Positions 36,057-43,548 of a DNA stretch of 64,000 nucleotides are shown here, in pieces. The stretch is from the NCBI RefSeq assembly GCF_040829825.1, contig NZ_JBFOLH010000008.1; one strand, written 5' to 3'. A program made the translations under genes and the position numbers. The notes beneath the pieces were generated by a model, which worked only from the letters and a program-made list of their open reading frames with translations, was not told the origin of the DNA and did not search any database. Within the stretch, counting starts at the first letter, position 1, and each line of letters starts with the position of its first letter. The DNA comes from Leadbetterella sp040829825. GTDB lineage: Bacteria; Bacteroidota; Bacteroidia; Cytophagales; Spirosomataceae.

Positions 36057-36764
36057 ATGAAAAAATCATTCCTCCTCCTCTGTTATCTGTTCTTATCCAT
36101 CAATATAGTAGCACAATCTGTAAAAGCTGATGTGATTATTAAAAAAGACAACATGAAAATCGAAGCTATTATTCAGGAAATAAACAGCACTACTATTAAA
36201 TACAAGCGTTTCTCTAATCAAACAGGACCTATTTTTACGATAGAGAAATCCAAAGTAGCCTCAGTTCTCTATGCAAATGGTGAGGTAGAAAGTTTTGAAA
36301 ACACTTCACCAAATAGAGATATTCAAGTTGCCGAATCCGTTGTACCTGGAAATTCTTTTGAGAAGAGGATACGTCGGGAGAATGATATAGAATTGAAAAA
36401 AATGTATGCTCTTGAAAAAAATTACGTTAAAAACAGAAGAGTTCAGGGAAGTATTTGCCTGGGATTAAGTGGAGTCGGACTCATTACGGCTATGATAGCC
36501 AATCAAAGCGGTCCTAGTACTAACCCATACTCAGCTATTACTTCTGAAGACGTTTTTCAGCTAGGGGTAATAGGAGCAATTGGCTTTGGAGTAAGCGGTG
36601 CATTAACATTTATAAATATGGGGAAACATAAATCCAGAGTGAAGGCAATCGAGCAGGAATTTTTGAGACGAAATATAAAATCCGACTCTTTCTCTTTTAA
36701 AATTCAGCCAAGCTATAACCCTTTATTACATGCTCCAACTATAGCATTGCGTGCAAGTTTTTAA
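36057..36764 (+). CDS. Exported protein with two hydrophobic segments
   Basis: 235 aa. Signal peptide ending NIVAQ; an N-terminal domain of the kind DVIIKKDNMKIEAIIQEINSTTIKY (small beta domain seen in Bacteroidota exported proteins), then two hydrophobic helices (GSICLGLSGVGLITAMIA and LGVIGAIGFGVSGALTFI). Last of the four exported genes; followed by an AATGAGGCT/AGCCTCATT hairpin (36783-36811) that overlaps the end of the convergent HTH gene. Confidence 0.68.
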   Translation: MKKSFLLLCYLFLSINIVAQSVKADVIIKKDNMKIEAIIQEINSTTIKYKRFSNQTGPIFTIEKSKVASVLYANGEVESFENTSPNRDIQVAESVVPGNSFEKRIRRENDIELKKMYALEKNYVKNRRVQGSICLGLSGVGLITAMIANQSGPSTNPYSAITSEDVFQLGVIGAIGFGVSGALTFINMGKHKSRVKAIEQEFLRRNIKSDSFSFKIQPSYNPLLHAPTIALRASF

Positions 36765-36797
36765 CGTAACAGTTTGTTAGAAAATGAGGCTCCCTTT

Positions 36798-37241
36798 TTA
36801 GGTAGCCTCATTGTGTAGAACCATATTTACTTTTTCTAACAGTATTCTATTAGGAACCGTTATTCCATTTTCCCACGAACAAATAGTTGAACCATCAACA
36901 GAAATCAGCTTTCCCATTTTCTTTTGACTTAACCCATGTGTTAGCCGATATGCTTTGATTCTTGTTCCGATAGTCTCCTTTGAAGTCTCGAAAGGGTTAT
37001 ACCCGAGAAAATCTATTATTCTCGGATAAAAATGAATTTGCGGCTCGCTCCTACCATTTTCCCAACCGGTGATTGAGTCTATACAAATATTGAGTATCTC
37101 GGCAACATCACTTTGTAATAGATGTAAATCCATTCTCCGTTTACGAATATGCTCACCCATGGTCTCGGGTTCTTCCGGATACCAGTATGTCCGTGGTTTA
37201 GCCACTGTTTTTTCGTATCGCAAAAAAGGCAACGCAACCAT
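36798..37241 (-). CDS. Tandem HTH protein at attR; continuous with the integrase frame in the circular form
   Basis: 147 aa. Two successive XRE-like HTH units: GEHIRKRRMDLHLLQSDVAEIL with SITGWENGRSEP (about 28-75), and GTRIKAYRLTHGLSQKKMGKLI with TICSWENG (about 88-135). The ATG is at 37241-37239, so its first base pair is part of the TG crossover core. In the integrated state any promoter must lie in antisense comM. In the circle the codons directly upstream are those of the integrase, in the same frame, with no stop. HTH proteins of this type are known beside serine recombinases in Bacteroidota; an in-frame split at attP is the unusual part. Confidence 0.8.
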   Translation of the reverse strand: MVALPFLRYEKTVAKPRTYWYPEEPETMGEHIRKRRMDLHLLQSDVAEILNICIDSITGWENGRSEPQIHFYPRIIDFLGYNPFETSKETIGTRIKAYRLTHGLSQKKMGKLISVDGSTICSWENGITVPNRILLEKVNMVLHNEAT

Positions 37242-37250
37242 GCCCCTGCG
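37228..37250. other. attR junction
   Basis: attP left arm GGCAACGCAACCA (37228-37240), crossover TG (37241-37242), then comM sequence CCCCTGCG. Joined with the attL side, it gives attP with imperfect 12-bp inverted arms around ATGA. Confidence 0.9.
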
Positions 37251-37726
37251 GTTATTATAACCACCCGGACAAGCAATGCACCTGTCCGCCGGGAGCCGTT
37301 GAAAAATACCTCAATAAAGTATCAGGCCCCCTGCTCGACCGGATCGACCTGCACGTGGAGGTAACTCCCGTCAACTTTGAACAGATCTCCAGCACCCGGA
37401 AAAATGAAACCTCTGCCGTGATCCGCGAACGGGTAGTGAACGCCCGGCAGATCCAGGTTGAACGCTACAAAGACCTCCCCTGCGTCCATTGCAACGCTAT
37501 GATGCCGGCCGAGATGGTCAAAAATATCTGTGAGATAGGTGATGCAGGAAGGCTGCTACTGAAAAGGGCCATGGAAAAGGTAGGGCTATCGGCCCGTGCC
37601 TATGACCGTATCCTGAAGGTCTCCCGCACCATTGCCGACCTGGCCGCATCAGAGGAAATCAGGATTGAGCACCTGGCTGAGGCTATTCAGTACAGGAGCC
37701 TGGATCGGGAGAACTGGGCAGGATGA
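37241..37726 (+). pseudogene. comM: comM/yifB 3' part, separated by integration
   Basis: 161 codons continuing the comM frame from Cys-Pro-Cys-Gly-Tyr-Tyr: the zinc-like CPCGYY...QCTCPP motif and the C-terminal Mg_chelatase_C domain (LLDRIDLHVEV...VGLSARAYDRILKVSRTIADL). It has no start of its own. The sequence shows no decay, stop or frameshift, so insertion is recent or the junction is still reversible. Its TGA is immediately followed by the first repeat unit of the GxxExxY array. Confidence 0.93.
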
Positions 37727-39204
37727 TTTAACCACATAGATACATAGATCATGGTAACTAAAAAATACCTGGACAGCCTTACCTATGAAATAATCGGTGG
37801 AGCTAGGGACAAAAAACCTTTGTCAATGAATATTTCAGGACTCTACCTAGTCAATAAGACTATGTATCTATGTGGTTAAAACAATTCTACATGGTACCGG
37901 TAAAACATTTGAATGCAATAATTTAACCACATAGATACATAGATTATGATCACTAAAAAATACCTTGACGACCTCACATATCAAATAATCGGTGGTGCTA
38001 TTGAAGTTCACAAATTTATGGGAAGAGGTTTGCTGGAGAGCATTTATCATCAATGTTTAAAAGAAGAACTTATGCATAGAAAAATAAATTTTCTCACAGA
38101 AATGAACGTCCCGGTGGTGTATAAAGAGAAAACACTTGATATGAATTTCAGGTGCGATTTATTGGTAGAACACAGTATCGTAGTGGAATTGAAATCTGTA
38201 CACGAAATAGTACCGGCACATGAAGCTCAGCTACTCAGCTATATGAAACTACTGCGATGTCCAAAGGGCATACTTATCAACTTCAACTGCTTTAACCTAT
38301 TTAAAGAAGGGCAGAGAACCTTTGTCAATGAATATTTCAGAACTCTGCCCGGTCAATAATACTATGTATCTATGTGGTTAAAGAAATTATAACTTTCAGA
38401 GATTGACTAAACCCAGAAGGAGGCGACTCAGTAACAAAGCCCGGATCGGGAGAACTGTGCGGGATGATTTAACCACATAGATACATAGATCATGGTAACT
38501 AAAAAATACCTGGACAACCTCACCTATGAAATAATCGGTGGAGCTAGGGACAAAAACCTTTGTCAATGAATATTTCAGGACTCTACATGGTCAATAAAAC
38601 TATGTATCTATGTGGTAAAAACAAGTCTACATGGTGCCGGTAAAACATTTAAATACAATAATTTAACCACATAGATACATAGATTATGATCACTAAAAAA
38701 TACCTGGACAACCTCACCTATGAAATAATCGGTGGAGCTAGGGACAAAAAACCTTTGTCAATGAATATTTCAGGACTCTACCTGGTCAATAAAACTATGT
38801 ATCTATGTGGTAAAAACAATTCTACATGGTGCCGGTAGAACATTTAAATGCAATAATTTAACCACATAGATACATAGATTATGATCACTAAAAAATACCT
38901 GGACGACCTCACCTATGAAATAATCGGTGGAGCTAGGGACAAAAAACCTTTGTCAATGAATATTTCAGGATTCTACCTAGTCAATAAAACTATTTATCTA
39001 TGTGGTAAAAACAATTCTACATGGTACCGGTAGAACATTCGAATGCAATAATTTAACCACATAAATACATAGATTATGATCACTAAAAAATACCTGGACA
39101 ACCTCACCTATGAAATAATCGGTGGAGCTAGGGACAAAAACCTTTGTCAATGAATATTTCAGGACTCTACCTGGTCAATAAAACTATGTATCTATGTGGT
39201 TAAA
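37727..39204. repeat. Array of six inverted-repeat-bounded units derived from a GxxExxY gene
   Basis: Each unit opens with TTTAACCACATAGATACATAGAT-type sequence (an ACATAGAT 8-mer tandem) and closes with its inverse ending TATGTGGT. Units: 37727-37880, 37922-38381, 38468-38617, 38662-38812, 38857-39007, 39052-39204. Only unit 2 has the full gene; the others keep about 18 first codons and the last 13, with roughly 300 bp removed at the same junction. A 41-bp spacer (37881-37921) recurs between most units. Before unit 3 a copy of the last 30 bp of comM is present (38438-38467), so tandem duplication included the host gene end. Confidence 0.9.
37946..38359 (+). CDS. GxxExxY-family protein (PD-(D/E)xK nuclease-like)
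   Basis: 137 aa. Family hallmark GLLESIY (G-x-x-E-x-x-Y), preceded by GGAIEVHKFMG, and a nuclease-like core FRCDLLVE...IVVELKSV (Asp, then Glu-x-Lys), then QLLSYMKLL and GILINFN. The active-site pattern is intact. It is enclosed by 20-bp terminal inverted repeats. The biochemical role of this family is not established as far as I know; multi-copy occurrence is common. Presence of one intact and five deleted neighbours suggests an autonomous/non-autonomous relation. Confidence 0.85.
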   Translation: MITKKYLDDLTYQIIGGAIEVHKFMGRGLLESIYHQCLKEELMHRKINFLTEMNVPVVYKEKTLDMNFRCDLLVEHSIVVELKSVHEIVPAHEAQLLSYMKLLRCPKGILINFNCFNLFKEGQRTFVNEYFRTLPGQ

Positions 39205-39574
39205 CCAAATATAACTTTCCGAAATTAACTGACCTCAAAAGGGAATAAGTCGGTTACAAATTGTAACCAACTAAAAATGCAGTCAGCTGACGGTAAATTT
39301 TACAATACCTATGTTGCCGATACCGAATAGCGTATTCCTGCCAAATGGATTCTCCATCACTTATTAAAAAAAAACCGCAAATGCAGGAGCCACCAAAACC
39401 CCACAAATTTTTTCATCACCTCACACATTCCACCCCTCACCTTGCCTCCATCCATTTTTTAACTATCTTTGAGAACCCGCTCAAAAAACTGTAACGGTGC
39501 AGGAGCGACGGGAAAACAGCTGAATACAAATTGCGTGCAGCATTGGCGCGTTAGGATATAAAAAGCAACAGAAA
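39205..39574. other. Upstream region of prpB
   Basis: No gene seen. It begins with sequence homologous to the spacer after unit 2 of the repeat array (AAATATAACTTTC type), then has a perfect inverted repeat GGTTACAA-A-TTGTAACC (39252-39268), a possible operator, and otherwise featureless sequence up to the prpB start. Confidence 0.4.
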
Positions 39575-40480
39575 ATGGGTACAAGCACAGGTTTACGGTC
39601 TCCCGGCCTACGGTTCCGGCAGGCTATGCAGGAAGAAAATCCCCTCCAGATTGTCGGAGCCATCAATGCCAACCACGCCTTGCTGGCGCAACAGGCCGGC
39701 TTTAACGCCATTTATTTGTCGGGAGGCGGTGTGGCGGCCGGCTCACTGGGAATTCCTGACCTGGGGATCACTACCCTGGAAGATGTGCTGATCGATATTC
39801 AACGCATTACCAACGTATGCGACCTGCCTTTGCTGGTGGATGTAGACACCGGCTTCGGCCCTTCTGCATTCAACGTGGCTCGTACCGTAAAGTCACTGAT
39901 CAAGGCAGGTGCTGCGGCCCTGCACATCGAAGACCAGGTGGGTGCAAAACGGTGCGGACACCGCCCGGGAAAGGAAGTGGTGAGCCTGGAAGAAATGACC
40001 GACCGGCTGAAGGCCGCTACCGATGCCCGCACGGATGAAAATTTTGTTATCGGGGCCAGAACCGATGCCTTTGCCGGTGAAGGCCTTGAAAAAACGCTGG
40101 AAAGGGCCGCTGCCTATAAAGAGGCCGGGGCCGACTTCATTTTTGCCGAGGCCGTGAATGACCTGAGCCTTTACCCGAAATTTGTGGAGGCAACGGGCAT
40201 CCCCGTACTGGCCAATATTACCGAATTCGGGATGATTAAAATGTATACGGTAGACGAGCTGAAAGCGGCCGGCGTAGGATTGGTCCTGTACCCGCTCTCG
40301 GCATTCCGTGCAGCCAACAAAGCGGCGTATACCGTTTACGAGCATATCCGGAAAGACGGTACACAGGCCCATGTAGTAGATATCATGCAAACACGTGAGG
40401 AGCTCTATAAAAGCATCGGCTACCACGACTACGAACAAAAACTGGATAACCTCTTTAAAAAGAATAAAGATGTCGGATAA
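39575..40480 (+). CDS. prpB: 2-methylisocitrate lyase
   Basis: 301 aa. It cleaves 2-methylisocitrate to pyruvate and succinate in the 2-methylcitrate cycle for propionate. The isocitrate-lyase superfamily motif KRCGHRPGKE carries the catalytic Cys; DVDTGFG and HIEDQ supply Mg2+ ligands; NFVIGARTDA follows. Length matches PrpB rather than AceA. Its last codons overlap the prpC start by 11 bp. First gene of prpB-prpC-(insert)-prpD. Confidence 0.93.
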   Translation: MGTSTGLRSPGLRFRQAMQEENPLQIVGAINANHALLAQQAGFNAIYLSGGGVAAGSLGIPDLGITTLEDVLIDIQRITNVCDLPLLVDVDTGFGPSAFNVARTVKSLIKAGAAALHIEDQVGAKRCGHRPGKEVVSLEEMTDRLKAATDARTDENFVIGARTDAFAGEGLEKTLERAAAYKEAGADFIFAEAVNDLSLYPKFVEATGIPVLANITEFGMIKMYTVDELKAAGVGLVLYPLSAFRAANKAAYTVYEHIRKDGTQAHVVDIMQTREELYKSIGYHDYEQKLDNLFKKNKDVG

Positions 40481-41618
40481 CGAAGTAACATTCAAACCCA
40501 AGAAAAGCGTAGCGCTTTCAGGGGTGACCGCAGGCAATACGGCGCTTTGCAGTGTCGGCAAAAGCGGCAATGACCTCCATTACCGGGGGTATAACATCCT
40601 GGATCTGGCCGAAAAAGCCCGGTTTGAAGAAACGGCTTATCTACTGATCCACGGCGCTCTGCCCACAGCGGCTCAGCTGAGAAGCTATACCGCCAGGCTG
40701 AAAGGATTGAGAGGTTTACCGCTGGCCTTAAAAAATGTTTTGAAAAACCTGCCGGCCGCCGCTCACCCCATGGACGTGCTGCGAACGGCCGCTTCGGTGC
40801 TCGGCACTTTACTGCCGGAAAAAGACGACCATAGCGCCGCAGGAGCCCGGGATATAGCCGACAAGCTGCTGGCCTCATTCAGCTCGGCCCTGCTGTATTG
40901 GTATCATTATTCGCATAACGGGAAAGAAATAGAGGTGGAAACCGACGATGATACCATAGGCGGGCATTTTCTGCACCTCTTGCACGGCCAAAAACCTTCT
41001 GACGAGTGGGTAAAAGCCATGCAGATCTCCCTGAACCTGTATGCGGAGCACGAATTCAATGCTTCCACGTTTACAAGCCGGGTCATTGCGGGCACGGGTT
41101 CTGATATATATTCATCTGTCACCGGGGCTATTGGTGCCTTGAGAGGCCCCAAGCACGGCGGCGCCAATGAGGTGGCCTTCGATATCCAGAGCCGTTATCA
41201 TTCGCCCGATGAGGCAGAGCAGGATATCCGCAGACGCCTGGAAAACAAAGAGGTGATCATCGGTTTCGGGCATCCTGTTTATACCATTTCCGACCCGCGG
41301 AACGTGGTCATTAAAAAAGTGGCCCGGGAGCTGTCGGAAGAGGCCGGTGATATGCTTCTGTACGATATTGCCGAAAGACTGGAAACCGTTATGTGGGCAG
41401 AAAAGAAAATGTTCCCGAACCTCGATTGGTTCTCGGCCGTATCCTATCATCTGATGGGTGTACCTACCCTGATGTTCACGCCGTTATTTGTTGTTTCCAG
41501 GGTTACAGGCTGGAGCGCGCATATCATTGAGCAAAGACAGGATGGTAAGATCATCCGTCCCAGCGCTAATTATACCGGGCCGGAAAACAGGGAATTTGTA
41601 CCTGTAGAAAAGCGATGA
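40470..41618 (+). CDS. prpC: 2-methylcitrate synthase
   Basis: 382 aa from the ATG at 40470; a longer form would run far into prpB. Citrate synthase fold with substrate His blocks GALRGPKHGGANE and VIGFGHPVYTI...DPRN, the catalytic Asp in NLDWFSAV and Arg in FVVSRVTGWSAHIIEQ. It condenses propionyl-CoA with oxaloacetate. Context (prpB, prpD) decides in favour of PrpC rather than GltA. Overlap with prpB indicates one operon. Confidence 0.92.
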   Translation: MSDNEVTFKPKKSVALSGVTAGNTALCSVGKSGNDLHYRGYNILDLAEKARFEETAYLLIHGALPTAAQLRSYTARLKGLRGLPLALKNVLKNLPAAAHPMDVLRTAASVLGTLLPEKDDHSAAGARDIADKLLASFSSALLYWYHYSHNGKEIEVETDDDTIGGHFLHLLHGQKPSDEWVKAMQISLNLYAEHEFNASTFTSRVIAGTGSDIYSSVTGAIGALRGPKHGGANEVAFDIQSRYHSPDEAEQDIRRRLENKEVIIGFGHPVYTISDPRNVVIKKVARELSEEAGDMLLYDIAERLETVMWAEKKMFPNLDWFSAVSYHLMGVPTLMFTPLFVVSRVTGWSAHIIEQRQDGKIIRPSANYTGPENREFVPVEKR

Positions 41619-41620
41619 AT

Positions 41621-42034
41621 AAATTGACAATGGACAATTGACAATGAAGGAGAATGCTATCAGAGAGAAATCATTTGAATTTGCGTTGAGAATAGTAAAA
41701 CTCTCCAAGCATCTGATGGATGAAAAAAGAGAATTTGTAATAAGTAAACAGCTGATTCGTTGTGGTACCGCTATCGGTGCATTAGTAAGAGAAGCTGAAC
41801 AGGCTGAAAGCAAAAAAGACTTTATTCATAAGCTCTCTATCAGCTTAAAAGAAGCAAATGAAGCAGAATATTGGTTGGAACTTTTACACATGTCTGCTTA
41901 TTTGAGTGAAAAAGAATTCGCTTCAGTCTCATCTGACCTCAAACAACTATTACGATTATTAACTGCCATAATTAAAACTTCAAAAGTCAAATCATAACCC
42001 AAATTGTCAATTGTCAACTGTCAATTGTCAATTA
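41621..42034. mobile_element. Four-helix-bundle (IVS-type) unit inserted in the prp operon
   Basis: Left border 41621-41646 is a run of 7-mers (ATTGACA, ATGGACA, ATTGACA). The right border 42001-42034 is the inverse (TTGTCAA repeated four times). They enclose a single small gene. The unit sits between prpC and prpD, which elsewhere are adjacent, so it was inserted. The architecture (short tandem repeats forming terminal inverted arrays around one small ORF) is the same as in the GxxExxY units, with unrelated sequence. Confidence 0.7.
41644..41997 (+). CDS. Four-helix-bundle protein (S23/IVS family)
   Basis: 117 aa from the ATG at 41644; a TTG at 41638 is also possible but lies in the border repeat. 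Family pattern: EKSFEFALRIVKLSK, then SKQLIRCGTAIGALVREAEQAESKKDFIHKLSISLKEANE, then LELL and the final helix. This family was first met as the protein of 23S rRNA intervening sequences, and it is related to the Avd accessory protein of diversity-generating retroelements. Function here unknown; it may bind the nucleic acid of its own unit (inference). Confidence 0.88.
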   Translation: MKENAIREKSFEFALRIVKLSKHLMDEKREFVISKQLIRCGTAIGALVREAEQAESKKDFIHKLSISLKEANEAEYWLELLHMSAYLSEKEFASVSSDLKQLLRLLTAIIKTSKVKS

Positions 42035-42048
42035 AAAAATATCTATAA

Positions 42049-43497
42049 ATGAGTTATATTTCAAATCAACGGCCGCAGCCGGACCAGGTATTAACGGATA
42101 TTGCCGATTATGTATTAAAGTATGAAATTACGAACGATTTAGCCTGGAAAACGGCTCACTACTGTCTCCTGGATACAATCGGTTGCGGACTGGAGGCATT
42201 GACCTATCCTGCCTGCACCAAGCTGCTGGGGCCTGTGGTAAAAGGTACGATTGTTCCCAACGGCGCCAAAGTGCCGGGCACACCCTACCAGCTCGACCCC
42301 GTACAGGCCGCCTTCAATATCGGGGCAATCATTCGCTGGCTGGATTTTAATGATACCTGGCTGGCCGCCGAATGGGGTCACCCCTCGGATAACCTGGGCG
42401 GTATCCTGGCCACGGCCGACTGGCTTTCGAGAACACACATTGCCGAAGGGAAAGCCCCTTTAAAAATGAAGCAGGTGCTGGAGGCCATGATCATGGCGCA
42501 CGAGATCCAGGGAGTTATTGCCCTGGAAAATTCGTTTAACAAAGTCGGTCTTGACCACGTATTGCTGGTAAAGCTGGCGTCTACCGCCGTAGTGGGCAAG
42601 CTGATCGGCCTGAGCCGCGACGAGCTGGTGAATGCCATTTCATTGGCCTTTGTAGACGGGCAATCGTTACGAACGTATCGTCACGCTCCGAATACCGGCA
42701 GCCGTAAGTCGTGGGCAGCCGGTGATGCCACCTCGCGGGCCGTTCGCCTGGCATTGATCGCCCAAACCGGCGAAATGGGTTACCCTTCCGTGCTGACCGC
42801 CAGAACCTGGGGCTTTTACGATGTCTCTTTCAAGGGAAATGAATTCCGGTTCCAGCGGGATTACGGCTCTTATGTCATGGAAAACGTGCTGTTCAAGATT
42901 TCTTTCCCTGCGGAGTTCCACTCCCAGACCGCCGTAGAAGCCGCCATGACCTTACACCACCGGTTGAAAGAATCGGGAAAAACCGCAGAAGATATCCGGA
43001 AAATCACCATCCGTACCCATGAAGCGGCTATCCGTATCATTGACAAGAAAGGCCCGCTGAATAACCCGGCCGACCGCGATCACTGCATCCAGTATATGGT
43101 GGCCGTACCGTTGATTTACGGAAGACTGACCGCAGCCGATTACGAAGACAGGATAGCGGCCGATCCCCGGATCGATATCCTTCGCGATACAATGGAATGC
43201 GTGGAAGATCCCCGGTTTACAAAAGATTATCATGATCCGGAAAAACGCTCCATTGCCAATGCGCTCACTGTAACGTTAAATGACGGAACGGTTTTAGATG
43301 AGGTGATCGTGGAATACCCTATCGGCCATAAGCGGAGAAGAGAAGAGGGCATCCCGGAATTGATAAAGAAATACAAAATCAACCTGGCCCGTATTTTCTC
43401 TGAAAAGCAACAGAGAACCGTGCTGGAAAATACCCTGGAATACGACCGGCTGATCCAGCTGGATGTCAACCGGTTTGTAGATATGCTGGCGCTTTGA
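42049..43497 (+). CDS. prpD: 2-methylcitrate dehydratase
   Basis: 482 aa, MmgE/PrpD family. It dehydrates 2-methylcitrate to 2-methylaconitate. Recognisable blocks: GCGLEALTYPACTKLLGP, LDFNDTWLAAEWGHPSDNLGGIL, DGQSLRTYRHAPNTGSRKSWAAGDA and FPAEFHSQTAVEAA. Length and blocks fit PrpD. Starts 15 bp after the inserted four-helix unit, and may rely on readthrough of that unit for expression. Confidence 0.92.
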   Translation: MSYISNQRPQPDQVLTDIADYVLKYEITNDLAWKTAHYCLLDTIGCGLEALTYPACTKLLGPVVKGTIVPNGAKVPGTPYQLDPVQAAFNIGAIIRWLDFNDTWLAAEWGHPSDNLGGILATADWLSRTHIAEGKAPLKMKQVLEAMIMAHEIQGVIALENSFNKVGLDHVLLVKLASTAVVGKLIGLSRDELVNAISLAFVDGQSLRTYRHAPNTGSRKSWAAGDATSRAVRLALIAQTGEMGYPSVLTARTWGFYDVSFKGNEFRFQRDYGSYVMENVLFKISFPAEFHSQTAVEAAMTLHHRLKESGKTAEDIRKITIRTHEAAIRIIDKKGPLNNPADRDHCIQYMVAVPLIYGRLTAADYEDRIAADPRIDILRDTMECVEDPRFTKDYHDPEKRSIANALTVTLNDGTVLDEVIVEYPIGHKRRREEGIPELIKKYKINLARIFSEKQQRTVLENTLEYDRLIQLDVNRFVDMLAL

Positions 43498-43503
43498 GCC
43501 TTT

Positions 43504-43542
43504 GCCCTGCAGGAACCGTCTCAAGGCGTGTTCCTGCAGGGC
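43504..43542. terminator. Convergent inverted repeat after prpD
   Basis: Perfect 13-bp arms GCCCTGCAGGAAC (43504-43516) / GTTCCTGCAGGGC (43530-43542) between the convergent stops of prpD and the diesterase gene. No long T-run, so terminator function is likely but not certain. Confidence 0.6.
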
Positions 43543-43548
43543 CGGTCC

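Larger units (their letters stand above)
12874..37242. mobile_element. 24,367-bp serine-integrase element inserted in comM
   Basis: Both junctions share only the dinucleotide TG (12874-12875 and 37241-37242), the signature of large serine integrase crossover. The inner flanks, brought together, form a near-perfect palindrome: GGCAACGCAACC (37228-37239) and, after ATGA, GGTTGTGTTGAC (12877-12888), with two mismatches between arms; this is a typical attP. The outer flanks join into an in-frame comM (attB). The interior is AT-rich compared with the chromosome and carries two serine recombinases, two VirD4/TraD-like ATPases, regulators, nuclease-like proteins and exported proteins. No phage structural genes, relaxase, VirB4 or rRNA/tRNA are seen. 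It is best described as an integrative element of unknown transfer mode. Confidence 0.95.

Noticed and set aside
12874..37242. Prophage
   Set aside because: Integrase, regulators and att sites are present, but there is no capsid, terminase, portal, tail or lysis gene.
37727..39204. CRISPR-like array
   Set aside because: The periodic repeats are 150-195 bp apart, units are homologous along their whole length, and they derive from a GxxExxY gene with inverted ends; there are no unique spacers and no cas genes.
41621..42034. Diversity-generating retroelement (Avd-like protein)
   Set aside because: The four-helix protein resembles Avd, but there is no reverse transcriptase and no template/variable repeat pair nearby.
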